Positions 1-13,344 of a stretch of DNA of 64,000 bases are shown piece after piece. A program made the translations under genes and the position numbers. The notes below the pieces were generated by a model, which saw nothing but the letters and a program-made list of their open reading frames with translations, searched no databases and was not told the origin of the DNA. The DNA is from Ophiodon elongatus (lineage: Eukaryota > Chordata > Actinopteri > Perciformes > Hexagrammidae): contig JACSYO010002054.1 of the NCBI GenBank assembly GCA_016806645.1, forward strand, positions 486,501-550,500, written 5' to 3'. Numbering within the stretch: the first letter of the stretch is position 1; every line of letters begins with the position of its first letter.

Positions 1-1097
1 TAAAAGCCATTCAGCGACTCGTAAACACGACAATTTACGAGCATCAGTTCAATCTTCCTTAATCTTCAACAATTGCCAGGGAAACAGAAAACTCCCCAGC
101 TCACGTGTCGGTTGATCACCCTTTGCCTGAAATTCTGTATTTGCTAATAGCTACATGAGCTGAGGAACAGGAGCTGATGATATTTAGTAACAGAGTGTGG
201 TGATGGTTCAGAGAGATAGATATGAGGCTGACGGTGCTTGGTAGTTAATACACTCTGTGCTGTAACAGTACACAGCATCAAAACTCCTCCAACGTACAGG
301 GCTCAGCATTGCACATCAATAAGGGCATCAGTAATGCAATATTTTAAGTGCAGGTTGTAAAATATCTTTCTCTTACCGTCTCTACCCTCAAGTTCTCCTC
401 TCCCTCTCTTCATCTTACTTTACAGCTGCTGTCAGCTGTCATCTTGTAGTTACACAACCACCTCATAAAATATAAGGCAGGTTTTTCTCATATAACCACA
501 CTAGCATAGGAATATCAGTAATGTTGGCATCCAAGCTGCACACTATTTTCTCTCCAGTAAGACACTGCAGTCTACCTGACATCACACTAAATCAGATGGA
601 AATCATCTTGCACTGAGCTTTGTGCAGTTCATCACAGCTGATGAGGAAATTCTATATTTTAGTCGCAACTTCCTTCAGTATATGTTTACTGTGACAATAC
701 AGTATTGGACATTAGAAGCTACGATAAAGAAGATGTTTTTCAATTGAAATCTGACGGTGGATGATGGTGGAATATTCTCAGGTTAAATATGAGAACTACT
801 AATTGTAGAATCCAAAAACTTTGCTGTCAAGGGTGAATGTTGTTTCTTTCCACATTCCACATTCATGAGGAGGTCATATGACTTGACACGACCACATTCA
901 ATATTTTTTCTTCATGCTACATGTTGTATTGTAAAATTGGTCAGAATTTGTAGGCAGACGGTGATTACAAGCAACAGATGTCATCCTAACTGACGTATTT
1001 TATGTTTTCCTACAATTAATATTTCCGCAGTTCAATATAACAATATCTGCTCGTACAAACTAAACCATCCATGAGCATCTTTCATGGTTGTGTTTAG
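1..1097. other. Unannotated AT-rich sequence
   Basis: No open frame with protein-like composition and no recognised repeat. It probably belongs to the intronic or intergenic DNA upstream of the IgLON exon at 33672. Confidence 0.5.
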
Positions 1098-1640
1098 GCC
1101 AGGCAACGACCTCTGGTTCTGAAAAGTAAAGCCAATGCTGAAGTGTCTTAAAGCTGCATTCTCTCTACTGACCATCTGGGGGCGACTCCTCTGATTGTAT
1201 AGAAGTTTATGAGAAAATTACTCTACTTCTCACTCGATTTATTCAGTAAACTTTGTAAACATGAGTTTATGGTCTCAATCTCTAGTTTCAAGTCTTCTTC
1301 AATACAGCATGATGTTCTTTTAGTAAATTATGGTCCATTTAGAGTCAAACAGACCATAAAGCAGAGTATACTTTAGGGCGGCGCTACCTTGTGATGGACA
1401 GGTCATTACCACGGTGTCTGGGAGTTGTCCTTGTTTTTCATCTTATAACTTTAACCCTTTCACAGTGTGTTTTCACTTCATAAATGTTAATTGTAACATT
1501 TTGGTCGCCTTAAAATGTGTTATTCAGTCTGTCACTTCTGGTTCCAGAAACCCAAGATGGCGACGGCCAAAAATACCGAACTCAGGGCACCGAAACTGTA
1601 GTCGTCAAACCAATAGGGGACTTCATGGGGACTACGTCCA
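1098..1640 (+). repeat. Dispersed repeat family B, copy 1
   Basis: Two blocks of this stretch are clearly related to sequence near 53 kb. Block 1098-1285 includes CCTCTGGTTCTGAAAAG, GCATTCTCTCTACTG, TGTATAGAAGT and AAACATGAGTT. Block 1455-1575 includes CAGTGTGTTTT, TTATTCAGT, GTCACTTCTGG and AAGATGGC. Because the same words occur in the same order 52 kb away, this is an interspersed repeat. I recognise the AAGATGGCGACGGCC style of motif as common in fish genomes but cannot name the family. The end near 1640 is approximate. Short open frames inside it (for example 1414-1692) are not genes. Confidence 0.7.
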
Positions 1641-4600
1641 CTACAGTCTATGGTTCAGGCATGGTCAGCACTTGGTTAAGATTAGGGAATGATTGTGTCC
1701 CACAGTGACTTGTCTATGTCCTGATTTCGACAATTGGGAACAATTCCAAACTTTGGAGCTCTGTAATTTTCCCCAGCATTGTCAAATATTTCTTCAAAGT
1801 TGTCATAGTGTTTGTAATGCACCAAAAGCATGCAGCACAGTTTCAGAACTCTTTATTTTTGCTGCTGGCAGATATTGTGACTCCAGGATATCAGGCTCTC
1901 CGTGGGTTCAGGAAGTCCTCAGAATCCTAGAGTTTATAAAAAAAAAAAAAAGTGGATTGACTGAAAAATGAATGGTTGTCAAGTTGTCAAAGCTGCTTAT
2001 TGCTTATTCTTGAAGAAATGTCATCTGTGGAGGTACGAGGATTCCCTCCTGCAGCAGTGAATGTAAATTCACCCTTGCTTGAGAGGATTTAATAACTACA
2101 TTTCATTGACATGGGCAGTTGTTTATTATGTTGACATTCAGGATTTTTTAAAGAGCCTCTTCCAGACAGCATAAATACTTTGATTAGTGTGATGTGGATT
2201 GATATCAAATCATAAAAATAAAAAACACATCACCCCGTGTGTTTCGACCTTCATTTTAATTTGTTGTTGTTGTGAACAGCCATTCATTCAGGTTGATCCA
2301 GCTGCTCCAACACATTGCCACAGGAGTCCTGGGGAAGTTATCAAATTTGACATCTTTATCTTTCTATTTGTTGATGCTGCTGCTTCACATTTCTTTCCTT
2401 CAAAAGAAAAGAAGATATTCCTAATATTGTCAGCTGTCCATTGTTTTCTCTACTTCAACATGAATGTTATATTCTTCGTAGATGTAAATCTCCTTTAGGA
2501 TCGAAGCCAAATTACCCTCAATAAATAGTGATAAAAAGGATCCATAATTAATGATTCCTCTGCACTAAATGGATGAATCATTAATCTTTTTTTTTCTTCT
2601 TTTTTTTTTCTTTACTCTTTTGTCTCGCTGTCACTTCGTTAAACAAGTAGTTACAGTCTGATGGAGCTGGAAGAGGGAGACAATAGCTGAAAGCAGCAGC
2701 TGAAACAAAACAAATCATATCCCAGTGGAATATTCGTAGTGATTTACCTGCAAGTAATGTAGCACAAACTGGTTTTACCTGGGAGTGAGCCACACTCTGG
2801 CCTGTTTCTGAGAGTGATTGACTGCAATGTGTCAAAAAGCACAGCATCCTCCTCCACTGTAACAAATGCTTTGTCATTTCTGAGGTGTCGTCTGCCTTTC
2901 TGGGAGTCATTTCTCCACATGCTTTGCATTTAGCAAAGTTAGCTGTCACATGAAGCCAAACTTGAAGGCGCTTCCTGTCAGCTGCTCCGCGGTCAGCCGT
3001 CATTCTGTCTGGATGGAGCGGAGTGAAGTGAGGAGCTCTTCATCACTCGATGTAACAGATGACGCAACTAAAGCTCAGGAAAACTATTCTAGAGTGAAGA
3101 TTTAGGATGAGCAGATGTATTATGAGCATGTCTGAATTATGCCCTGAGCTTCAACAGAATGGTTTTATTGATATTGATGTTCAACGGGGCTCACTGAAAC
3201 CCCCTAGTGGCCGTAGCCCAAAATACATGTAGGGATTTAACAGAACTAATAATTTATTGTTATTGTAAATATTATTGAATTTGTTTTGTCTTCTTATTGA
3301 CGGAATAAGAAACCAACCAGAATGTTTTGTTGTTGTTCTTTTCACTTATTTTTAATAACATTGGATGATCTTTGTCTACATAAAGAACTCATCAGACTGG
3401 AGACGTAAACACACAGAGATGGATGCTACTTCCTATCTTCCTACATTTGTACTTTTTAAACACAAAACATGTTTTGTATTGTGATATTCACTAGAAATGA
3501 CATACAACCAGCAGGAAGTAAACTTTCAAGCGATCTCTTAGCGATCTTCCTCCAGTCAGAGGCTGGCTTATTTAAGTTTTGTTGGAAAAAGGATTTCCAT
3601 ATGATGTCTCCTTGTCAGTGTGCAAATCAGGCAATCGGGCGGTCCCGTCCAATACCTTCAACGTGGGCATGGAATGAATAGAAACTTGGCATCCAACAAA
3701 AGTTCAGATCCAACCGGTTGCATTGCTTGCGGAGAGTTAAGACATCCCTAGAGGAAACAATACCATCGAACTGATTTTGTCAGCGACGCTCGCTGGCGTA
3801 GGGTTCGGGTAGGTCCTAGCTTATAACCAGTGGTGCCTGTTTGCCTCAGCCCCACTACTAGACCCCCGTACCTGATTTTTGTTGTGGATCTTGTCACCTT
3901 TATTTACTACACTGGAGTTTGCAGGTCTCGAAGCGAAATGGAAATATTAATAAGAGTAGCTCAACTCCTGTGCATGTGTGTGTGTGTGTATGGCGAGTGT
4001 GTAGGAGAGAGAGTCAGGTTCGCAGTAAGCCACTAATACACCGGTGAATGTTCAGCGTGAGATACTGCTTGTCACAAAAGCAAATGCTACAGCTGAATAA
4101 AACAAGTTGTGTTTACCAGCAGTAGAGTGCAGTGACAGGGGTTAACAACCAAAGTCACAGCTGCAAACTCATCAGTGGAGTAAGAGTCTTCAGACAGAAG
4201 CGGGAACAGTGAGCAGCACGTTGTCGTGGCAGCAGTCCAGCTGATGGAATTAACAGAAGCCATGCAGTGTTCAAGGCTATTTCTTGTGTGACTTATTTCG
4301 ACGGCCAAGAGATGAGAGACGAAGACACGTTTTACTAAAAGGCTAACCATTAAATAAATGTTACTCAGAGTCATAATCCTAAATTATGATCATGAGGTTC
4401 ACTGCAAGGACAGACACTCGTGTGCTCAGGTGTATTTAATAACATTGTGTCATTATTTGTTACTGAGGTAAACGTGACAATAAATAGTGGTACTGATTAT
4501 GGGATTTATTGCCCAGTTATAGGACAAACCCTCTCTCATTATACAATTCTGTTACATTCTCTTACTTTAGTTTGAATACCTCTTCAATAAGCAGGGGGGA

Positions 4601-6374
4601 GGGGGCAGGGAGGAGGGGGGGCCTACACAGACAGTAAAAGTGCCGTGAGAAGGTTCCAGAGAGTAATAAATCATTGTGACATCATTTTGAGATAGGACTG
4701 CAATTACCATAAACAAACAGGGCCATCTCTCAGAGGAGTGGCAGGCTTCATGTGTATTTTATATTGTGTTCCACAAAGTCAGATTTGGCTGGACCAGGAT
4801 CAGCTGGATCGGTTTACAGCACAGAAACAATAGCAGGGAGCTGGTTCTTTAGCACACGATGAAGAGGTTTAGAGGTTCATCTAACGGCGGATGTTTGTGA
4901 TGGGAATCACCAAGGTTTATGGGAAATGTAGTCTTATTTTTGAGAGGCATTATATATAATAGTTTGCAACAATTTTCAACTCTATCATTTGTTTAAAAAT
5001 GTGCATACTGTATATGGTATCATATGAAAATATATATATTTATACAACATGTAGAATTGATTTTGAACCTTGCAGCAGATTTAGTCATGACATCATTTTG
5101 TCTTTCGGCTCCTCACTCTGGTGCACACTATCATCCGTCTGCACGCTTTGGCCCTCTGGACCGTCCCTGTCTCAATCTCAGTGGCCAGAACAACAGCTTT
5201 CTCTTCATGGGTGGATCCAATGACCCTGAGGCACTGAGTGTAACCTGCCTCCATATCATAATCAATCCTTCACGGTGAGAGCAGTGCCCCGGGACACGTG
5301 GGATATGGAGTTCAGATAAATGTTGGCTTTTACTTAGCGGGGGACAAAAAACACAATAACAAATTGTTCACCTCTCAAAGGGCAAAGCTTTGGCATATTG
5401 AAAACAGATCAAGAAATTAGTCATGTTTACAATATAAATGGTACTGCCAATTGTCGAGCTTCTGCTTGCCAAAGTGATTCATGGAAGAACAGCTGCTCCT
5501 CTGTTGCACTGGTTAAATGAGTAACAGCAGCAGCGAGCAATCAAACAACCACTCTGGATTGGTTTTAATCAGCGTCGCAGTGTCGCATGCATCAACAGGT
5601 TTAGATAAACTACAATACTCACAGCTCGTGCGTCAGTTTCCCACTGACCTGAGTCAGTTCTAACTTCTTGACAATGACAAACTGTTTATGAAAATACAGG
5701 TAACACGCGAGAAGAGAAGTCAAAACGCACGGATGAATGGTCGAAATGCCAAATGAGCATCTGGAGTGGCAGATGTGGTGGTAGAATGTATGCTTACTTG
5801 ACTAGTGTACCGATAACAAAAGGAGAGAGACCAAGCCTAAAGAATAGCAGAGTCTTTTTGTACACTTGTGCATGTCCCACATCAGCGTCTGCAGTTTTCT
5901 GTGATGAAATGAAGCGACCATATATGGAAGCCCTGCTGGAGGGACAGTATGGGTGTGTTTAACAGCTTCTCTAGGGGTGTCTAGCCATTTAGATATTCTC
6001 GGTTGTATTTGAGATGCCTGCCATAAAAATGGATGTAATGCTTTAGTGGCGCTCACAGCATTGAAAGAAGACATTTAGGAAATTCAACAGCAACAGCAGT
6101 CCTGTTTTTCTGGGCGATCCACAGAATACACTGTGAACAGCTTTCATAGGGACTATTCAAATGAGATGGTCCAATGCTCTGAGCACCACCTCCTTTGTAT
6201 TGGTGTGGAGGCAGAAATATCATATAAAAGCCCAACAAATTGCTTGATAGCGGAACATATTTCTTTGGGGTGATTTGGGCGAACCGATCTTTAATTAAAA
6301 AGGCCCAGATTGTTGGTAGTATCAGCCTGCTCCTCCTCAATCATTAATGTGGAATGTGCAGAGATGATCGGTGG
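1641..6374. other. Unannotated sequence, no gene seen
   Basis: This stretch contains no exon I can support. It includes a poly-T/poly-pyrimidine run at 2588-2615, a short TG tract near 3974-3990, a G-rich run at 4594-4621 (listed separately) and otherwise AT-rich sequence. The open frame at 5024-5278 has a fairly balanced composition but no recognisable domain, and I do not call it. Confidence 0.5.
4594..4621 (+). other. G-run tract with G-quadruplex-forming pattern
   Basis: Four or more runs of at least three G (lengths about 6, 5, 3 and 7) are separated by one to four bases. This fits the usual intramolecular G-quadruplex pattern on the plus strand. No promoter or exon lies next to it, so a function is not implied. 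Confidence 0.6.
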
Positions 6375-6852
6375 CACATGGACAGCCCTCGGCTCTGTGA
6401 TGTGGCATCTACAGCCAAGGCATGATAAGATTCACTCCCGGCATTTCTTACTCCTATTCGGCCAATCGCCTCGTAGCTCCGTCACTGCGAGCTAACCGCT
6501 CAACAAAATCGCGATTGTTCGCTGTCCTGGCTCCCAATTGGTGGAATGAGCTCCCCAATGACATCAGGACAGCAGAAAGTCTCTACATCTTCCGCCGCAA
6601 ACTAAAAACGCATCTCTTCCGACTATACCTGGAATAAAAAAATAAATAAATAAATAATGTATCTCTCTTAGTACTCTAGTAGCACTTAAATGGCACGTAT
6701 TCATAGCACTTGGTAGTTTGGCTTCCTTGAGGAATTGTACTTTCTTGATTCTTGTTGTTCTGGGTTTGAACTCCCATGGTTGAATGCACTTATTGTAAGT
6801 CACTTTGGATAAAAGCGTCTGCTAAATGAAATGTAATGTAATGTAATGTAAT
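6375..6852 (+). mobile_element. 3' end of an L2/CR1-like LINE (truncated, with tail)
   Basis: A frame ending at 6637 encodes the C-terminal end typical of L2/CR1-type reverse transcriptases in fish: a run containing LFAVLAPNWWNELPNDIR, then RRKLKTHLFRLYLE and a stop. This is followed by about 200 bp of 3' UTR ending with GTAAGTCACTTTGGATAAAAGCG, a CTGCTAAATGAAATG motif and a tail of TGTAA units near 6828-6850. That tail is characteristic of teleost L2 elements and of SINEs that share their 3' end. The reverse-transcriptase and endonuclease domains are missing, so this is a 5'-truncated, immobile copy, as is usual for target-primed insertion. The 5' boundary near 6375 is approximate. Confidence 0.85.
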
Positions 6853-7744
6853 ATTCTGTCGCCACAGACAACATGTTTGTATCAATATTTGCCAGATGAA
6901 TTAACCAATAAACTGAAGTTCTTAACCCACTCGACAGAGCCACCCACTTCTTTTATGTGCTAGAATGCTGCCTGCTGCCCATCCCTGCTGCTGTCGGCTT
7001 TCTTTAGATTATCCTAATAATGGAACATGCTGGTGAAAGACAGATAAATACACACACACTTCCCCAACCTGACATGTTTATTCTCTAGGAGTTTTGTTTA
7101 TCTGCCCCAGATACCACTGCTCCTCTACCTCGGCTTTTAGGTCCACTTAACTCTGAATCGATGTTCATCAGCTGGGGCCAGGGGTGACTGTAAAGGCCTG
7201 ACAATTGTGCTTTATTGATTAGCACCCACCCAGACTCATTTAAACTGCGTATGTCATTATCAATAGCTGGTACTGACCCATATTCTGTATTACTATTCAG
7301 AGAGCGTTCGTCTGGGGAAGTGGATAGGTGGAGCAGTGTGTGAGACAGCTGAATGCTGGGTAATTACAACGGAGAGGTTTGGAATCCCTCATGATACCGT
7401 TTGCCAACAGCTCTTTTGTTTGTGTGTTTGCTTGTTTGTTTGAACTGTCCCTCCATGGTGGACTTCTGGGTAATGAGGTTGTGATGTAAAACACAAGGAT
7501 GAATGTGGATCAGCAGCATTTATTATTCTGTACGTGTTTATTATCAAGTCACCCTCGGGCTTCTCATGATAGTGAGGTGGTCGATATTTTGACTTTTGAG
7601 AGTTCGATTTTGGGGATTTTGTTGGTTAGCAAAACAAAATTAGGAATAGGCAGAGCTATTCCTTGTTTGCTGTTCTGACATCTATAGTTAATTGAATTGT
7701 TGGGATGGTTGTTTATTGAGATAGTAAAACACCACCCATGTGTA
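6853..7744. other. Unannotated sequence, no gene seen
   Basis: Nothing recognised apart from a short run of TTTG-like units near 7418-7440. Confidence 0.5.
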
Positions 7745-7870
7745 GGTATTAAGGTATCGATAGATGGAGGAATGGATGGTCTTTATTGTCCCCAAAGGAA
7801 AATCCGTTCTGCTCTGGTGAGTAGCATACCAACAGACAATACATTGATCACATAAAAATACACACCGCAG
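7745..7870 (-). repeat. LINE/SINE tail-like fragment (minus orientation)
   Basis: GGTCTTTATTGTCCCCAAAGG, followed by an ATCCGTTCTG motif and an imperfect A-rich stretch, reads on the minus strand as a GGGGACAATAAAG tail. The same kind of tail is present in plus orientation at 49475-49515. Such ends are common on teleost non-LTR elements. The family is not identified. Confidence 0.5.
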
Positions 7871-7923
7871 TAAAAAAACATGATAATTAAAAGAAAAGCA
7901 ATGCCTTCTACTTACTATGTGAA

Positions 7924-8001
<78 letters not shown>
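7924..8001. repeat. (GT)n microsatellite
   Basis: Long GT dinucleotide array, interrupted once near its start and ending in a GCGCGC step. Apparent His-Thr or Val-Cys open frames on the two strands are artefacts of this array. Confidence 0.98.
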
Positions 8002-10483
8002 CCTGCCTGCATGGGGATTGTTAGCACATTATGTCCACTTCTTCCAGGCAACAGGGTTCCAGGGGGTTGTGTTTGTTAAGTATCCTGTCAGCAAGGGGTG
8101 ACGCTGGGCCTTCCCCTGTTTGTGCAGAGCGTCTCTGAAAGCAGGTGCCGAGGTTTTTGAGTTGAGTGCTCCTCACACCACTGGCACGGCGTCTCTGCTT
8201 CCTCCTCAAAATGGGCGGGGCTGCTGGAGGAACAACCAACGCAGACTTCACAGCAATGCTCTTACTGTCTGAGCCCCTCAGGTCGCTGGTAGATCGTGAA
8301 AATAGGACTGGGGAAATCATGTGACCGTGATAGAAGAGGCAGTCTTATATGTTTGTACTTTTGTTTTGTCTTATACACTGTGGGGAACGTTGGACTTTGC
8401 TGTGTTGTGTGTCTCTTACTTGCTGGTATTTCAAGGGGTGCTGACCCTCTTTCAGCTCCTTTACAGAGGTTTTCTGGCTGTACATTCAATATTGTGTTTT
8501 GTCAGACTACGACCCTGACTCGCACTCTGGCACTACCAGCGACCGCTAAGGTGAGCTGTTAACCATGACTTGTTGGTTGGCTACCAACAGTCTTTGAGGA
8601 TATAAGCATGCTCTCACAATATTGGATGTATGCATGAGTGTTCGAGGGACTGCTCCTGTTTGAACACAAGCCAGTCTGTGCAGAACCAGCCCAGCAGGCT
8701 CTGGAGTGCCTCAGTGGACCACACGCGAACTGTCTGTCTTCTCTTGTTTTCAGGTTTTGTCCGTATGTTGGCAGCAGCTGAGCAGCAAAACGGTCTGAGG
8801 TGGCTACAGGTGGTTCTTATGGGGATCTAAATGTGAAGTGTTAGTCAGAGCAGAATGCTAGATGGCAATTATCGGAGTGAATTCTTAGATCCAAAGGCCC
8901 GACATTGCTCATAATCCTCTTTAAACGTTCCACTACCACTTATACGGTGGCCCATTGTGCTTACTTTAATTCTTCTCTCATCTTTTTTTTTTTCTCATCT
9001 CTCTCAAGTCTCTCTGGCTGATTAAAAGTTGGAAAGGTGAAAATAAATTCAGAACAAGGTCACAGAAGTGATAACTGAGTGATAACGACTTCTCCCAACT
9101 ATAATAAAGCTCCTACTATATCAATACCTTTTACGCTACTTTGCCTCTTGTAACTTCCAGAAATGAGATTGTGGCATTAAGAGACGTTTGCATGTATTAA
9201 AGGCTAGCTGGTGTATAATTATTCAGCGTTTAGTTAAATTATGTGAATGCTTCAGATTGCCGTGTGTCACTTGCCCTTTACACTAGTTCAGTATTCAGAT
9301 AATCTCAGAACACATAAGAAGCTGATGTCATCATATTGCAAAAGACCTCTGTATTCTTTTGTTGTCCGACACATTCAGACATTGTGCTTAATAATTCCGA
9401 GGACAGACGATCTGAATGTGGGTTGAATGTTATTTATTGATGTTTGGCTGACCTATTTAATATTCAGCGACCAATGTCAGGGTCTGCTGCTCTGGGTGTG
9501 TTTCCCTCTTCAACATTCGGAGGTTAAAAGCCTTAAACTGCCTTTAGATGTGCTTTTAATATTTGTAAAATAAATCTCAGATGGGTAACTGAAGGTTCAT
9601 ATTCCAGAGTGTATTTTTGAGAAGAACTGAGAAGTAAAGACCTTCGCAATCTTAATGAACTCTTGTCAGATTATATCTCTGCTGTGGTTTAGAGATTAAC
9701 CCTTTAACATTCCGGTTTCCCTTTTAATTTCCCCTTTTAGTTGTGAAACTCATCATATTCTGCTTCATCTGACAGTATCACATGTACTGCGTGTCTCGTA
9801 TCAGATTACTCCAGCTCTTCATTGAAGCTATATAATGTGTGCACTAAGCAGAATTTTCAAACCAAATAATCCCTGTTTTTTATGGATACACTCATACATT
9901 TTTTATACACAATTTCCCCAAATTCATCATCACAGAATTGTAGGCTCTTCTAATAAGCTTGTATGTATACCTACGGAAAGTTATGCTCTGTAATATATGT
10001 AATGTATTTGTGTAAATCCCACAAAAAGCAATCCATGTAATCATGAAGCAGGATTTATTAATCGCGACAACATCCAAAGAGGTTGGGATGGATGGAACAC
10101 AACAATGGACTTTCACCCATGAGACCGATGTTTGTGTCGCGAGTGAAACGTTGCCCTACTTGTCACCAGGCTTCCATACTTCAGTATCACCATTTCCATT
10201 GGTATTTAAACCCAAACCCCCGATCTTTTCCTCAATCTATGGACTTCCATTGGAAAGCACACGAAAAATGAGGGAACATTTTTGGGGAAATATATCATAC
10301 AAACCGTTGAAGATACGGTACAGAATTAGTATCCATGGAAACGTTAAAGAATTGAAAATGAATTCATTAGCGGCACCGTTTGTGGCGGAACAGTGATTTA
10401 GAAATGTTCTCCCCTCCCACAGTGCATCAGGAGGTGTACCTTATGCCACTAACAGGGAATTGCATAACTTACCGAGTACATGT

Positions 10484-10484
<1 letters not shown>
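8002..10484. other. Unannotated sequence, no gene seen
   Basis: Open frames here are short and have no recognisable domain. There is a T-run at 8984-8994. No repeat family was recognised. Confidence 0.5.

Positions 10485-10542
<58 letters not shown>
10485..10542. repeat. (GA)n microsatellite
   Basis: Uninterrupted 58-bp AG dinucleotide array. The purine strand is the plus strand. Confidence 0.98.
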
Positions 10543-10544
<2 letters not shown>

Positions 10545-12768
10545 TCCTTGGCAGAACCTTCACATATGAATCTGTTTATGTAACACTGAGCAGTGAGATA
10601 TGCCATACAAGGAAAGAGGATGAAATGGTATACTGTTACTTTTTAACATGTACATGATTGGCCTCATACTCAGTTTGCAAAGGGTAAAAAGGAAAAAGGA
10701 TAATACTACAGACTAGGAGCTCAGCTCCTGGCAACGAATACAATACTACAGTCTGGCTGACAGGACACTATTCAATAAGTCAGAGGTATTATACTAAATC
10801 ATCACTGTAACATATTGTGTTTTAACGTTAATGTGCTGCTTTTAATGTGCTAAAGTCAAAGCACATTCATTTGAAATAGAAGCCTTTTTTAAATGTACAT
10901 TAAAAGTGTAAATCAGACTTTACCCTTAGCCTCATTCAAAATACTTCTGGCAGTATAAAGCCACACTGTAGACATGGTATGAAAATAGCCATGGTAAACC
11001 ATCTTTCCTAATATCTTTTGATATTACGCTCACAGATGACTGCTTGCAAACAAATGCAGCATGTGACATTATTTAATAACAAAAATAATGATTTGGCATG
11101 GAAAGCTGCTTGAAAGCAGTTATTTATCAAAACAGGCTTTCACTCTAATATATTGTGTGAGAGCTGCATAATGGAGAAGCACTAGTCTCAAGAATCCCTT
11201 CTGGAGGGGAAATAATGTAACAGTGAGTTTCAAATTTGGTGGAACATTTTGTTTCCGAACTGCCTCCCTATGAACACATGGACTAAAAGGGAAAGCAAAG
11301 TCTTCACATATTGCTGTGAGATCAGCAGGAAACCAGCACTGTTTCTTTATTATGGACATGACTCTGTACACAACAGTCCACTTTTCTATCTAACTCTAAA
11401 GTTGTTCATACTCGTGCTTGGAGCCTCCGCAGATGGCGCGCGAGCTCCGAGCATGAACAGAGGCGTTTATACTCTCTGCGCCGTGCGATGCATTATTCTC
11501 CGAAACGCCAGAGGGCCAACAAACACAAATAACTGTGAGGAATCAAAAAGACAACGAGTGTAACTCATAGATACGCCCTGAGACTGTAGGTGGATCCGGC
11601 AAAAAGCCATAAACCAACCTCCACAATGCCGAGGAGGGATTGTAATTATCTGTAAACTCATATCTTATATTCATGGACTACTTTATTGCCTTTGTACAAG
11701 CCTTGTAAATAAATAAGTCAAGTATTTCATACATTATAAAGAAACAAAGGTTGAATATCCTGTAAACTATTTGATTTGGCTGTTGATTCTTAAGACCTCC
11801 CGTTTCGAAAGCATTAAAAAATTAATTGGCCTTCTTTGTATAGTTCCTAGACGTGTAAATAGTGTTTTTGTCAGCGAACTATTTGTGACAGTAACGTGAT
11901 TGCGTGCGCCAAGTTACAAAAATGTTCTTGCGCACGTTCACAGTGCTCATGTCCACATTCTCCAAAGGGAGGGAAGAATGTGACCTCCATTAAATGGAGC
12001 TGCTAGTAAAAAGCATGTTGTGCTTCATTCCATGAGAGTAATGTGGCAAATTATCTGGCTGCACAATTCTTGATAGAATGAGACTCATGAATTGGTGTTT
12101 GAACTGAGTTCCGGATTCTCTCACAGTAACATTAGGAAAGCAACAGGCTCGGCTTGTGTCCTCCTCCCACGTAACCCCCACCAAATATTGGACACTCTTT
12201 GCGTTGACACCGTCTGACCCCACAGATCAAATTATGAGCACTCATTCTAAATATGCAACTCTTAAATAATCAAATATGGCACAGTCGTTGACCTTCAGGA
12301 ATGAGATTGGTACATGCCTGAATCCAGATTGCAAACTTGTCAAGTCTGAATGGCTATGGGATATTACTTTGAATTTTTGGGTGGGATAATCATGCAGTTC
12401 ATGCAGTTTTGGAAATAAAGTTCCTGTAATTTTGGTGCTTGTCTCTGTGTTATATAAAGGATATATGAGAAAAAAACACCGTGGCAAGATAAGGAGGGCT
12501 GGGAAACGTACCTTAAAGCCATTCACAGTTGTTCTATAGACACAACTTTCAGTTGAGAGTAACTCATAGACTGCACTACTCCTGTACTTTATACTCTTAT
12601 CTTTCGGTTTTTCCCAATTTGCCCAAAATGTAAATCAGCAGAGTTCATCTCTCCTGTTCTTGCCCCAAGCTAAACAAGTTTTTGTCTGATATTAGGGAGG
12701 GCTTTTTCTAAGGTAGATGACTGTGATTTTACACCAGACTAAATTATGTACGTATGTATGTATATATA
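10543..12768. other. Unannotated sequence, no gene seen
   Basis: AT-rich with no recognised element. A more GC-rich patch at 11425-11520 (GGCGCGCGAGCTC and nearby) is not part of any convincing exon. Confidence 0.45.
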
Positions 12769-12917
12769 GGGCGACTGTGGCTCAGTGGTGAGCAGACTTG
12801 TCCTTCAGTCAGAGGATGAATGTTAGCCACTGCCATCAGTGTGAATGATGCCATGTAGTGTTAAAGCACTTTGAGTGGTCGGAAGACTATAAAGCGCTGT
12901 ACAGGTCCATTTACCAT
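12769..12917 (+). mobile_element. tRNA-derived SINE-like element, copy 1 (internally deleted)
   Basis: It begins GGGCGACTGTGGCTCAGTGG (A-box-like) and ends with GTTAAAGCACTTTGAGTGG, then TCGGAAGACTATAAAGCGCTG and TCCATTTACCA. Both ends match the fuller copy at 43100-43377. The B-box region and most of the body are missing. It is a degenerate copy of a family present four times in this window. Confidence 0.8.
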
Positions 12918-13198
12918 AACCATGTATATGTATATATATGTCGAAGCTATTGCTGCACCTCCAACCACAGACCGTGTTTTGAAACGGGGCGAATCAGCTG
13001 CAACACTACAATAACTAACTTCCTGTTGTTTTTAGAGCACCTCTATCACAGAGATTTGGTGGCTTTTCAAAATTGTTAAGTTCTATTTTGTCATTAAGCA
13101 TTTTCGTTTTTTGCTTTTTGTTCCAATTCAGAAAGAAAGAAAAAAAAAAGCAAATTAAATTTGTTCTTGTCAGCATATGGATGTATCTGGAGAACAAC

Positions 13199-13217
13199 CC
13201 CCCCATCCCCCCCCTCT
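13199..13217. repeat. C-run tract
   Basis: Low-complexity C runs broken by an AT step (G runs on the minus strand). Confidence 0.7.
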
Positions 13218-13344
13218 GGACAGGGTTCCTTCCAGCACTACATACTAGACTAGCACAGTTATATACAGTCGGTGTAAAGCAGCCAGTTTAGGATGTCAGG
13301 TGTGAAAAAGCAATTTAAAGTTTCACCATGAAAACAGTTTATTG

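Noticed and set aside
5024..5278. Balanced-composition frame ending at a GTGAGA donor-like site
   Set aside because: No recognisable domain, no acceptor with a clear pyrimidine tract in phase and no support from neighbouring exons.
6422..6637. Independent small gene
   Set aside because: The sequence is the C-terminal end of an L2/CR1-type LINE reverse transcriptase followed by a typical LINE tail, not a host gene.
7688..8101. His-Thr-rich and Val-Cys-rich frames over GT/CA arrays (also at 35.4, 38.1, 57.0 and 57.6-57.9 kb)
   Set aside because: They are translations of dinucleotide microsatellites.
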